From the NCBI GenBank assembly GCA_015472025.1, contig BNHL01000001.1:4762001-4826000 (forward strand): a DNA stretch of 64,000 nt, in the 5' to 3' direction. The first letter of the stretch is position 1. The number at the start of each line of letters is the position of its first letter. This DNA comes from Cytophagales bacterium WSM2-2. Its GTDB lineage: Bacteria; Bacteroidota; Bacteroidia; Cytophagales; Cyclobacteriaceae. Below are positions 9,219 through 16,424 of this stretch, in pieces. The position numbers and the translations under genes are program-made. The notes beneath the pieces are model-generated. The model did not search any database, was not told where the DNA came from, and saw nothing but the letters and a program-made list of their open reading frames with translations.

Positions 9219-10440
9219 AATTCTTCATAGCCGGGTGATTGTCTTTTAGGCTTTCGGGAGTGATAGATGGAACTACTTTCTCGGATCGATCCAAAAGATA
9301 CACCAAAAAACTGCGCCATAACATTATCGATGATGGCATCTTCTCAACCACCATAGAGTACAAACTCACCGGATGAAAAGGCACATCCCCTATTCCATTT
9401 CTATCAAGATCGTACCCCTGATAACTATCCCAATAATTGTAGTCGACCGTATTCAATACCAGCGAACCATTGGTGGCCATGTCAAAAGTATTGGTTAAGA
9501 AATTATTCTTTTCAAAAGAATTTCCATCACAGTTCGCCTGTATTTTTACAGCCCACCCATTGCCGCTAAATACATTTTTTTCGAATAAGCAACGGCTCGA
9601 GCCCTCCATATAAACACCAACTGTGTTCCGTAAAAACTGATTGTCTTCGATATGACTATCCCGAATATCTTTCAACAACAAACCGTAAGACGATGAGCCC
9701 CAGTTATCCTCGAAGTGATTCCCTTTCATTGTCACATCTTGTGTGTACATAACTGCAACACCTGCTCCGTTATCATGAAAAGTATTATTGATGTACTCAT
9801 CATGATGCGAAAACATGAAATGAAGTCCATACCGCATATTTGCGCGACTGAAATTCTTTTCGACTTTTGAGTGTGTGACAAATTCAAAGTAAATACCATC
9901 CCGATGTCCACTAATTTCATTGTGCCTGACCGTAATTGAATCGCATTTCCATGCATGAATTCCGTTACCGATTTGCTGCTCTGCCTCTGCATTGGAGTGA
10001 AGAATATTGTTTTCAACCAGGGTACACGTGGAATTGGCCAAGTGTATTCCGAAGAAAGTATTTTCTAACTGATTATTTATCACCCGCAACCGCTTTGTCT
10101 CTATAGCGCTCACCGCTGAAATATCGGTAATGCTTGCCGTGCCTGTATTGATCATCCGGAAACCAATAATGGAGACGTCATTGGCAGCTACCGTAAATAT
10201 TTCATACTTGTTTTCCCCGTCAAGTACTGGATAATTAATGCCTATGAATACAATGGATTTTTTTACTATAAAATTCCCCTCACGATAAAGGCCAGGCATC
10301 ACACGAATGGTATCGCCTTTCGTGGCTAAGACAATTGCCGATTGAATCGACTTCAGAGATTTTCTCTGGTCCACAACCAGGGTCCGGGCTTTGGCTGGAA
10401 ATAGGGATAAGGCAAAAACAAAAAAAAACAGGAGCCTCAT
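9202..10440 (-). CDS. nosD: NosD, periplasmic beta-helix nitrous oxide reductase maturation protein
   Basis: This 412-residue protein starts with a Sec signal peptide (about 1-18, MRLLFFFVFALSLFPAKA). A right-handed parallel beta-helix of about a dozen rungs follows, rich in N-N-x-F/I-x-x-N repeats (for example NNTFHDNGAGVAVMYTQDVTMKGNHF). This is typical of NosD and the pectate-lyase-like fold. NosD works with NosF/NosY in the periplasm to deliver or fit the copper-sulfur cluster of NosZ. The ATG at 10440 shares its A with the TAA stop of the upstream gene (TAATG). A longer frame to 10491 would lie inside that gene and precede the signal peptide, so it is not used. Confidence 0.93.
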   Translation of the reverse strand: MRLLFFFVFALSLFPAKARTLVVDQRKSLKSIQSAIVLATKGDTIRVMPGLYREGNFIVKKSIVFIGINYPVLDGENKYEIFTVAANDVSIIGFRMINTGTASITDISAVSAIETKRLRVINNQLENTFFGIHLANSTCTLVENNILHSNAEAEQQIGNGIHAWKCDSITVRHNEISGHRDGIYFEFVTHSKVEKNFSRANMRYGLHFMFSHHDEYINNTFHDNGAGVAVMYTQDVTMKGNHFEDNWGSSSYGLLLKDIRDSHIEDNQFLRNTVGVYMEGSSRCLFEKNVFSGNGWAVKIQANCDGNSFEKNNFLTNTFDMATNGSLVLNTVDYNYWDSYQGYDLDRNGIGDVPFHPVSLYSMVVEKMPSSIMLWRSFLVYLLDRSEKVVPSITPESLKDNHPAMKNYDYDN

Positions 10441-11453
10441 TACTTGTATTGCGTAACCAGTTCGCCCCAAGCCAAATAAATTCCCTTCCATTCTTTTTTA
10501 AATTTGCTCATGCTTGCCTTCGTTTCGAATGCAGCTGCCTGGCCATCCATAGGGCTCCTGATTTCTGTTGACTTGACGTAAAATGCATCAAAGGCGTTGA
10601 TAAGCTTTCCAGGATTCAAATAATCTATTACAAGGGCATGTTGAAAATCATATGGATCATCGTTCCCGGAGTTGTAGTAATTGATGAAACAACGTATATC
10701 GTCAAACTTATAAATCTTCCCTTTTTTTGTAACCAGTTCAGCTCCAAACTTATTATCCATTAGTGTCATTTTGCAAAAATGACAAACATCTGTTCCATAG
10801 TTTAATTGTTCGGGCTCAGTGGAGCAAGAAATAATTAACGAGCCGGCAAGTAGAAGAAAGCCAAAATTAAAATACTTCATGTCATTTATTTTTTTCCATT
10901 CATAAACAAGAAGGCCAAAAAGCAACACCCCTACCCCGATAAAAATCCATCCTCCGATATCTGGTCCGGAGAACGCTGTAAAATTTAATAACTGCTTAGT
11001 TCCGATTAAAGGAGGTTGGTATGACATTCCTTCGATCTTGATTGGCGCCTCCGGATTGAGATTGTGTCCATAGTCGTATCCCCACAAATAAAAATCAATC
11101 AGGGCTCCGAAACCTGTCGCTAAAATCAAACCCAGGAATGATATAAGCATGAACCGTTTGTTAACGATCACGCTTGCAAGTCCAAACACAATAATAAAAC
11201 CAATGATGTAGCTGATGTATCCAAATTCAGGAAACATACTTGGCTCAATTGTTCTCATGCCGATATAATGATTCAATGCACTGATCGTTCTTACTTCACC
11301 CGTTAGGGTGTTATACCAAATCTTCATCTCCAAGCCTTCCGGGTACTGTGGCGCCCACATAAGGATTTGCCACAGCGGGACGAAGAAAGCAGCAATCAGC
11401 ACAAGCGCAGATGCTGCTACCAGGATTCGGGTAATTGGCTTTAATGGCTTCAT
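10440..11453 (-). CDS. nosL: Membrane protein fused to NosL copper chaperone
   Basis: This is a single 337-residue reading frame with two parts. Residues 1-190 form an integral membrane protein with about four helices and the motif APQYPEGLEMKIW. It resembles the small membrane protein next to clade II nosZ (tentatively NosB-like). Residues 192-337 form NosL, beginning with a complete lipoprotein signal (MKYFNFGFLLLAGSLIISC) and carrying the Cu-site motif CHFCKMTLMD. A lipoprotein leader in mid-protein is abnormal. The junction contains a run of seven A, and either other reading phase stops at once just before the NosL ATG at 10880. NosL may therefore normally be translated separately. The ATG at 11453 lies after an intercistronic hairpin, which argues against the in-frame start further upstream at 11501. 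Confidence 0.85.
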   Translation of the reverse strand: MKPLKPITRILVAASALVLIAAFFVPLWQILMWAPQYPEGLEMKIWYNTLTGEVRTISALNHYIGMRTIEPSMFPEFGYISYIIGFIIVFGLASVIVNKRFMLISFLGLILATGFGALIDFYLWGYDYGHNLNPEAPIKIEGMSYQPPLIGTKQLLNFTAFSGPDIGGWIFIGVGVLLFGLLVYEWKKINDMKYFNFGFLLLAGSLIISCSTEPEQLNYGTDVCHFCKMTLMDNKFGAELVTKKGKIYKFDDIRCFINYYNSGNDDPYDFQHALVIDYLNPGKLINAFDAFYVKSTEIRSPMDGQAAAFETKASMSKFKKEWKGIYLAWGELVTQYK

Positions 11454-11469
11454 TTTTCGTTGCGTTGTA

Positions 11470-11495
11470 AAGGCGCCCCTCTGCAGAGGCGCCTT
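11470..11495 (-). repeat. Strong hairpin between nosZ and the NosL fusion gene
   Basis: The arms AAGGCGCC and GGCGCCTT are perfectly complementary over 8 bp, with a 10-nt loop whose core TCTGCAGA is itself palindromic. The hairpin sits in the 69-bp gap between the nosZ stop and the next ATG. No T-run follows on the transcribed strand, so a simple intrinsic terminator is unlikely. An mRNA-stabilising or attenuating element that sets the nosZ:nosL ratio fits better. Confidence 0.6.
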
Positions 11496-11522
11496 GCTCA
11501 AACCTGTAAACTATGAAACCTG

Positions 11523-13511
11523 TTATTTAGGTGAGCTTTTTGCCTCTTCTGCTATAACACCGGTAGAAAATTTCAGTGGAGTATTACTGCCAGCAGCGGA
11601 TACCCGGGCGTATCCTTGCATCTCCTGGTGAAGAGCGGAACAAAAATCTGTGCAATAGAACGGTGACACACCAACTTCATCCGGTATCCACTTCAAAGTT
11701 TGTGTCTCACCTGGCATAATCAATATTTCAGCATTGGCAGCTCCTTTGATGGCAAATCCATGCGGCACATCCCAGTCTTGCTCAAGATTTGTCACGTGGA
11801 AGTATACCACATCGCCGAGCTTAATACCTTCAATGTTATCAGGTACAAGGTGAGATCGAATAGCAGTCATTGAAACATGCACTTCGTTTCCTTTACGAAC
11901 TACCTTCGCTTCTTTTTCTCCTTTTGCTGCATAAGGGTGATTGTTGTCTTCAATCTTGAATATTTTTACAGAATTGGGCATCACAAGGCTTGCAGGAATG
12001 GCTTCTGCATAATGAGGTTCTCCTGTCGTTGGGAAATCAAGCAGCAACTGCATTTTATCTCCGGAAATATCATACAACTGTGCAGACTGAGTCAGTTCCG
12101 GTCCTGTTGGCAAATAGCGGTCCTTGGTAATTTTATTATACGCGATTACATATTTGCCATGAGGCTTGCGTGTAGGGCCTCCCGGCACACTCAAGTGACC
12201 AATAGAATAATAAGTTGGAACTCTATCCAGAACCTCTAGCGATTTCACATTCCACTTTACTATTTCAGAGGATACGAAGAATGAAGTATAAGCATTGCCC
12301 TCGTTGTCAAATTCCGTGTGCAATGGACCCAGGCCTGGTTTCTTAACTTCACCATGAAGAGCTGATTCATATTTAATCACGGGTATTCCCGCAAATTCAC
12401 CTTCAAAATCTTTATCAGCTATTGCTTTTTGAATTTTGCTAAAGGAGAACACGGGAATCAATGCCGCCAGTTTTCCTGAAGCAACAATGTACTCGCCTGA
12501 TGGATCTGTGTCACAACCATGAGGGGATTTCGGACAAGGAATGAAATAAATAATATCTTTCAGAACAGTCGGGTCCAACTGCAATACCTCGGTCATCATC
12601 TCCGAGGTGGCGGTGTGGGTTTTCTCGTCAAGCACGTTATGTGCATACTTGGCCTTGACCTTCTCTCCCTTTCCTTGCGCTATATATTCTTCGGCCTTTT
12701 TCCAATTGACAGCCATAATGAAATCCTTATCCTTTTGGGTTGCATTTACCTCCAGTAAAGTATAAGCTTGTTCAGTATTATAGCAAGAGAAAAAGAACCA
12801 GCCATGTGAAGGGCCCTTACCAGCTCTTGACAAATCAAAATCCACGCCCGGTGTTTTCAATTGAAAACCGATATTCATACGGCCTGATGCAGGATCAATT
12901 TTAATGAAACTGATTGTGCCTTTAAAATTTTGTTTGTATGAACTGATCGGCACATCGCGATTGTCTCCTACCGGCACGCTAAAGCGCGTACCCGCAACAA
13001 TGTATTCACTATTCTCAGTAATAAATGGCGAAGAGTGGTTGCCACCACTATTCGGCAATTCAAGAATCTCTTCTGTCTTAAAAGTCTTTAAACTTACTCG
13101 CGCTACTCGGGGAGTATTGTTACCATTACCAAATGCCCAACGTCCGTCATGTTCCCCATTGGTTACCGAAAGCGCGATGTGGTGAAGGTCATCCCAGGGA
13201 ACGAATCCATGGGAAGTGTTAAGCATAGGTTTAGTTTCTTCACTGAACCCATATCCACTTTCAGCAAACTGCGAAAACACAGGAACTATCCTTAACAGGC
13301 GACCTGACGGGATTCCATAAATTGACATTTGCCCGTTGAACCCCCCTGAAACGATATTGTAAAACTCATCATATTTTCCGGGGGCTACATAAACTTTTGC
13401 AGCTGCATTTCCTACCACAGCTTCCTGGGGCCCTTTGGGCTTGCAGCCATTTACTGCGACTATTGCACCCGTAACGGCCAGTAGCGCTATTATTCTGGTT
13501 AAATTTTTCAT
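11523..13511 (-). CDS. nosZ: Nitrous-oxide reductase NosZ, clade II (Sec-dependent)
   Basis: This 662-residue protein reduces N2O to N2 in the periplasm. The N-terminus is a Sec or lipoprotein-like leader (MKNLTRIIALLAVTGAIVAV then NGC, Cys23) without the twin-arginine of clade I enzymes. The beta-propeller carries CuZ-type histidines in WDDLHHIALSVTNGEHDGRW, PSHGWFF, CPKSPHG, LGPLHTEF, IGHLSVPGG, RKPHGKY and GEPHYAE. The C-terminal cupredoxin has the CuA ligands in FYCTDFCSALHQEM (about Cys620, Cys624, His628, Met631). The first in-frame ATG at 13556 would overlap the cytochrome gene; the ATG at 13511 gives the signal peptide. It lies in an operon with a cytochrome c and maturation genes. 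Confidence 0.98.
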   Translation of the reverse strand: MKNLTRIIALLAVTGAIVAVNGCKPKGPQEAVVGNAAAKVYVAPGKYDEFYNIVSGGFNGQMSIYGIPSGRLLRIVPVFSQFAESGYGFSEETKPMLNTSHGFVPWDDLHHIALSVTNGEHDGRWAFGNGNNTPRVARVSLKTFKTEEILELPNSGGNHSSPFITENSEYIVAGTRFSVPVGDNRDVPISSYKQNFKGTISFIKIDPASGRMNIGFQLKTPGVDFDLSRAGKGPSHGWFFFSCYNTEQAYTLLEVNATQKDKDFIMAVNWKKAEEYIAQGKGEKVKAKYAHNVLDEKTHTATSEMMTEVLQLDPTVLKDIIYFIPCPKSPHGCDTDPSGEYIVASGKLAALIPVFSFSKIQKAIADKDFEGEFAGIPVIKYESALHGEVKKPGLGPLHTEFDNEGNAYTSFFVSSEIVKWNVKSLEVLDRVPTYYSIGHLSVPGGPTRKPHGKYVIAYNKITKDRYLPTGPELTQSAQLYDISGDKMQLLLDFPTTGEPHYAEAIPASLVMPNSVKIFKIEDNNHPYAAKGEKEAKVVRKGNEVHVSMTAIRSHLVPDNIEGIKLGDVVYFHVTNLEQDWDVPHGFAIKGAANAEILIMPGETQTLKWIPDEVGVSPFYCTDFCSALHQEMQGYARVSAAGSNTPLKFSTGVIAEEAKSSPK

Positions 13512-13539
13512 CTCATCTATTTTAAACGTGTCGTTCAGA

Positions 13540-14013
13540 TTATTTCTCTCCATCATTTTTTCTCATAAACTCAAGGATATCCCGCGCATCTCCTATTGAG
13601 ATATTTTGATTTGGCATTCTCACTAAGCAGAGTTCAAATAATTTTTGTGCCTCCGGATCTTTATCAAGCATCACATCCACATTAGTGACCATATTCATAA
13701 TCCATTCAGGCTGTCTGCGCTTAGTCACATCTTTCCATCCCGGCCCAACAAGCCTTTGATCGGTGAGCTTATGACAGGCGCCACATTTCATATCGTAAAT
13801 GGCCTGTCCACGCTCTACGCGCCCAGCCTCGAGCGGGGTTTTCAGCGTGACATTCTTTACTGCTCCTATCCCTTTAGTTGGATTGGCTATCACTTCTTCT
13901 ACAGCCGATTTTGTTGCGGGTTGCTCAGGGTATTCTTCAACGGGGCCCTTTGGTTTTTTAGGAGCACAAGCGAAGGCCAGCACTACAACTCCTAATAAGA
14001 ATAAGTATTTCAT
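13540..14013 (-). CDS. Monohaem cytochrome c lipoprotein, probable electron donor to NosZ
   Basis: This is a 157-residue protein. The leader ends in the lipobox AFAC (Cys16), followed by a Pro/Lys/Glu-rich linker. A class I cytochrome c domain follows with haem motif CGACH at residues 77-81 and a likely axial Met133 in VRMPNQN. GPGWKDV is typical of short cytochromes in clade II nos clusters. It is probably anchored in the periplasm and passes electrons to CuA of NosZ, whose gene follows at once. The donor role is inferred from position. Confidence 0.93.
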   Translation of the reverse strand: MKYLFLLGVVVLAFACAPKKPKGPVEEYPEQPATKSAVEEVIANPTKGIGAVKNVTLKTPLEAGRVERGQAIYDMKCGACHKLTDQRLVGPGWKDVTKRRQPEWIMNMVTNVDVMLDKDPEAQKLFELCLVRMPNQNISIGDARDILEFMRKNDGEK

Positions 14014-14032
14014 AGTTTATTTTTGGTTTGAT

Positions 14033-14650
14033 TCATATGGATATTTTTCTTCCGATGATTTTGACCTTCCCGTTTGACTCCATTTTCTTGACTGTTCGGA
14101 TAACAGTTTCTACACGAAGGCCACTCATGTCTGCCAGTTGTTGACGGGTAAATGGAACTATATAATTACGATCAGTTTTTACACTTGATAAGATTTTCGG
14201 TTGCGAAGTTGAGTCAGTCTTAAAATAATGTAACAAGCTCATGATCCTATGCTCCGGATCGTAAGAGGATATTTCTGACAACAACATCGATTTGTATTTT
14301 AGTCGTTGACACAGAACCTGATCCAGATGCAGGTGAATATCAAAATTGTCCCGGAGAAGATTGAAAAAATTCTCCTTTGTTAGTTTAATAATAAGAGTCG
14401 GTTCAATTGCACTAGCTGTGCTCGGGTAACGGAAATTGGAGAACAACGGAGGTTCTCCGAAGCTATCGTTATTCTTGAAGACACCTTGAATAAATTCTTT
14501 TCCTTCGGGACTATTGGTCGTCATCTTAATCGAACCCTTCGCAATCTGAAAATAATTTGACGCTTCTTCACCTTGACGAAAAATGACATCGTTCTTTCGC
14601 AACTGAATCTCCTTGGCTCCATATTTTCTAAGAATCTCCAGATCTATCAT
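14033..14650 (-). CDS. Crp/Fnr-family transcriptional regulator without Fe-S cysteines
   Basis: This 205-residue protein has a cyclic-nucleotide-binding-type beta barrel (about 15-120), a dimerisation helix and a C-terminal helix-turn-helix (TRQQLADMSGLRVETVIRTVKKM). Only one cysteine is present, so the [4Fe-4S] cluster of Fnr is absent; sensing of NO/haem (Dnr-like) or redox is more likely. In the recognition helix the Glu and Arg of the Fnr ETxSR pattern are kept but Ser is replaced by Ile, compatible with an altered half-site. The ATG at 14650 is preferred because an Fnr-like site lies 54 bp upstream. An in-frame ATG at 14815 is also possible. It heads the nos operon, 19 bp before the cytochrome gene. 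Confidence 0.9.
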   Translation of the reverse strand: MIDLEILRKYGAKEIQLRKNDVIFRQGEEASNYFQIAKGSIKMTTNSPEGKEFIQGVFKNNDSFGEPPLFSNFRYPSTASAIEPTLIIKLTKENFFNLLRDNFDIHLHLDQVLCQRLKYKSMLLSEISSYDPEHRIMSLLHYFKTDSTSQPKILSSVKTDRNYIVPFTRQQLADMSGLRVETVIRTVKKMESNGKVKIIGRKISI

Positions 14651-14703
14651 TTCTCTCCTTATTTGTTCCCGAGGTAAACCTAGCCTCCACCGCCTATTGA
14701 AAA

Positions 14704-14719
14704 CATGACTTTTGTCATG
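14704..14719. promoter_or_regulatory. Fnr/Dnr-like operator near the crp/fnr start
   Basis: The repeat CATGA-CTTTTG-TCATG has ATGA/TCAT half-sites with a 6-bp spacer, centred 61 bp before the ATG at 14650. A start site 41.5 bp downstream of the centre would give a leader of about 20 nt. The position suggests autoregulation of the operon. If the longer reading frame from 14815 were real, this site would be inside the gene. Confidence 0.55.
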
Positions 14720-14850
14720 ATACTTTATGATAATACCCATAAAACCCTCAAGAATTGGGTTTCTGAAAGAGTTGGCATCCAGTATAAAAGATGGAATTAT
14801 GTTGCTTCCCTTCATGATTGATCAAAAATCATGAACTTCTATCTATTAGT

Positions 14851-14868
14851 TTATGATTCGAATCATAA
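14851..14868. promoter_or_regulatory. Perfect Fnr/Dnr-like palindrome upstream of the nos operon
   Basis: TTATGATTCGAATCATAA is an 18-bp perfect palindrome and the best copy of the TTATGA-N6-TCATAA motif in the window. It lies upstream of the Crp/Fnr gene that leads the nosZ operon. A paired second copy lies at 14704. Confidence 0.7.
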
Positions 14869-15165
14869 ACCAGCATATTTTAAAAGAAGTCCACTGACTA
14901 ATATGGTGTTGAGTAAACTTATGCTACAACGCCTTGACTCTACCTATTGTGCAACTACCGAGTTCGGGGGCGATTGCAGAGCATGATATTTTCTTTTTGG
15001 ATTGTGCACAGAAGAATTTAGGAAGATTAAAAATTCTCCGAAGATATTTGGAAGGTCAAACCAGTTTCAGTCACTGTTCCTCCCTATAATTCCAGCACAT
15101 CAGATATTTCTTTTCATTTATAATAATTCGCGTTTCAGATTCGTTTTGAGAATTAGTAAAGGCAA
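14869..15165. other. Intergenic stretch with no supported gene
   Basis: This stretch lies between the palindrome upstream of the nos operon and the end of the AI-2E permease gene on the same strand. I see only a short open frame (15002-15199, plus strand). It has no recognisable family and runs antisense into the permease gene. No clear hairpin with a T-run was found. Confidence 0.5.
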
Positions 15166-16251
15166 TCAGCGCTTCATTTTTCCTCTAAATTTCTTTTGAC
15201 TGTCGTCAGCGCCAAGAATAACAGAACCAACTCTCCATTTTGGATTGTGATCAGCAATTAGTTTGATGATACCAACGAAGGGAACAAACAGTATCATTCC
15301 TGCCATACCCCAAAGTATTCCGCCTAAAAAAATAGCAACTAACATAACCAGTGAATTGACGTTAAGCCTGCTGCTGACGGCTATCGGAAAGATGATATTG
15401 GCTTCGAGGTATTGAACAAACGAAAAAATTCCAATAACCCCAATCGGATACCAGATAGAATTGTAGGTGGCCCATGAGATCGTAATAGGAAGAAGGGATC
15501 CAACCATGATACCCACATAGGGAACGAAAGTAAGAATGGAAGCAATGAATCCGAAAAGGATGGCATGAGGCACTCCCAGAATCAGCAGGCCGATGCTATT
15601 CAGGGAACCGACAATTAGATATACCAATGCCATTCCCTTTATAAAATTGTAATAGGTGCCTACCACACGTGAAACCATTTCTCTGATTTCATCCTCCTTC
15701 TCTCCAGGAAACAAATGAAATAACACATTCACCCAATAGCTTCGGTAATAAAGTACTAACACAACATAGACTGGAATGAGTATCATCATCACCAGTGAAA
15801 CAGCCGATGCTGAAACAGTATTTCTGATGATGACCAGAATATTTCCTACCGATTGATTGGAAATATTCGTTAGCGTTTGTCGCTGCTGTTCTTTCGAGAT
15901 TCCAAAGGAATCAATTAACAATTGACTGGCATCCTGAAGCGACTTAATAAGTTTACTTTGAAGTGTTGGCCACTCATCCATAAACGAGATGACTTGACTT
16001 GTGAGTAACGCCACAACCAAAAAGCCGAGCAGTAATAAAAAAGAAAGAGAAATCAGCACAGAGGTCAACCGGCCTGCTCCCCTGGATTCGAACCACCGGC
16101 TAATGGGATAAAGAACAAAACTGATAAGTAAGGCAAAGCTTAAGGGAATAAAAATCTCCCTCCCGAAGTACAGAATAGCAGAACCGCAAATAATCAACTG
16201 CATCCATTGTAACGGACCTGATCCTGACCAAATATTCCTGGATACTTGCAT
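15166..16251 (-). CDS. AI-2E family (PerM/YdiK-like) membrane transporter
   Basis: This 361-residue protein has about eight hydrophobic segments in the AI-2E layout: two N-terminal hairpins, a soluble stretch at about 85-130, then the conserved VPYVGIMVGSLLP and GGILWGMAGMILFVPFVGIIK region. Family members are described as exporters of autoinducer-2 or as Na+/H+ antiporters, so the substrate is uncertain. The ATG at 16251 is chosen over the TTG at 16275. It is divergent from the P-type ATPase gene, and one Fnr-like site lies between them. Confidence 0.9.
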   Translation of the reverse strand: MQVSRNIWSGSGPLQWMQLIICGSAILYFGREIFIPLSFALLISFVLYPISRWFESRGAGRLTSVLISLSFLLLLGFLVVALLTSQVISFMDEWPTLQSKLIKSLQDASQLLIDSFGISKEQQRQTLTNISNQSVGNILVIIRNTVSASAVSLVMMILIPVYVVLVLYYRSYWVNVLFHLFPGEKEDEIREMVSRVVGTYYNFIKGMALVYLIVGSLNSIGLLILGVPHAILFGFIASILTFVPYVGIMVGSLLPITISWATYNSIWYPIGVIGIFSFVQYLEANIIFPIAVSSRLNVNSLVMLVAIFLGGILWGMAGMILFVPFVGIIKLIADHNPKWRVGSVILGADDSQKKFRGKMKR

Positions 16252-16300
16252 TGTTCTCTGGATTTTAATGCACAAGAAATAGTAATTCGAAAGAAGAAAA

Positions 16301-16316
16301 TCTGATTAAAATCATC
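16301..16316. promoter_or_regulatory. Fnr/Dnr-like site between AI-2E permease and P-type ATPase genes
   Basis: The sequence CTGA-TTAAAA-TCAT keeps TGA-N6-TCA. The site is in a divergent promoter region and could serve both genes. With activation at -41.5 it would leave leaders of about 16 nt (permease) and about 75 nt (ATPase from the ATG). Confidence 0.5.
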
Positions 16317-16424
16317 TGAGAACATTTCTTTAGTCATTATGCTCGCTGTGGTTTCATACCATATTACGAACTTAAATCCGTGCCACAGAAGGCCGGAGTT
16401 GGTACTATCCGATTACACCTCAAG

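Noticed and set aside
11454-11501. In-frame N-terminal extension of the NosL fusion gene
   Set aside because: It would translate through the intercistronic hairpin and add a non-membrane stretch (SKAPLQRGAFTTQRK). The ATG at 11453 fits better.
14930-14990. Possible tRNA-like TpsiC arm (GTTCGGGGGCGATT)
   Set aside because: No acceptor stem, anticodon arm or D arm can be built around it.
15002-15199. 65-residue plus-strand frame in the spacer before the AI-2E gene
   Set aside because: Runs antisense into the permease gene, has low-complexity Phe/Arg-rich sequence and no recognisable family.
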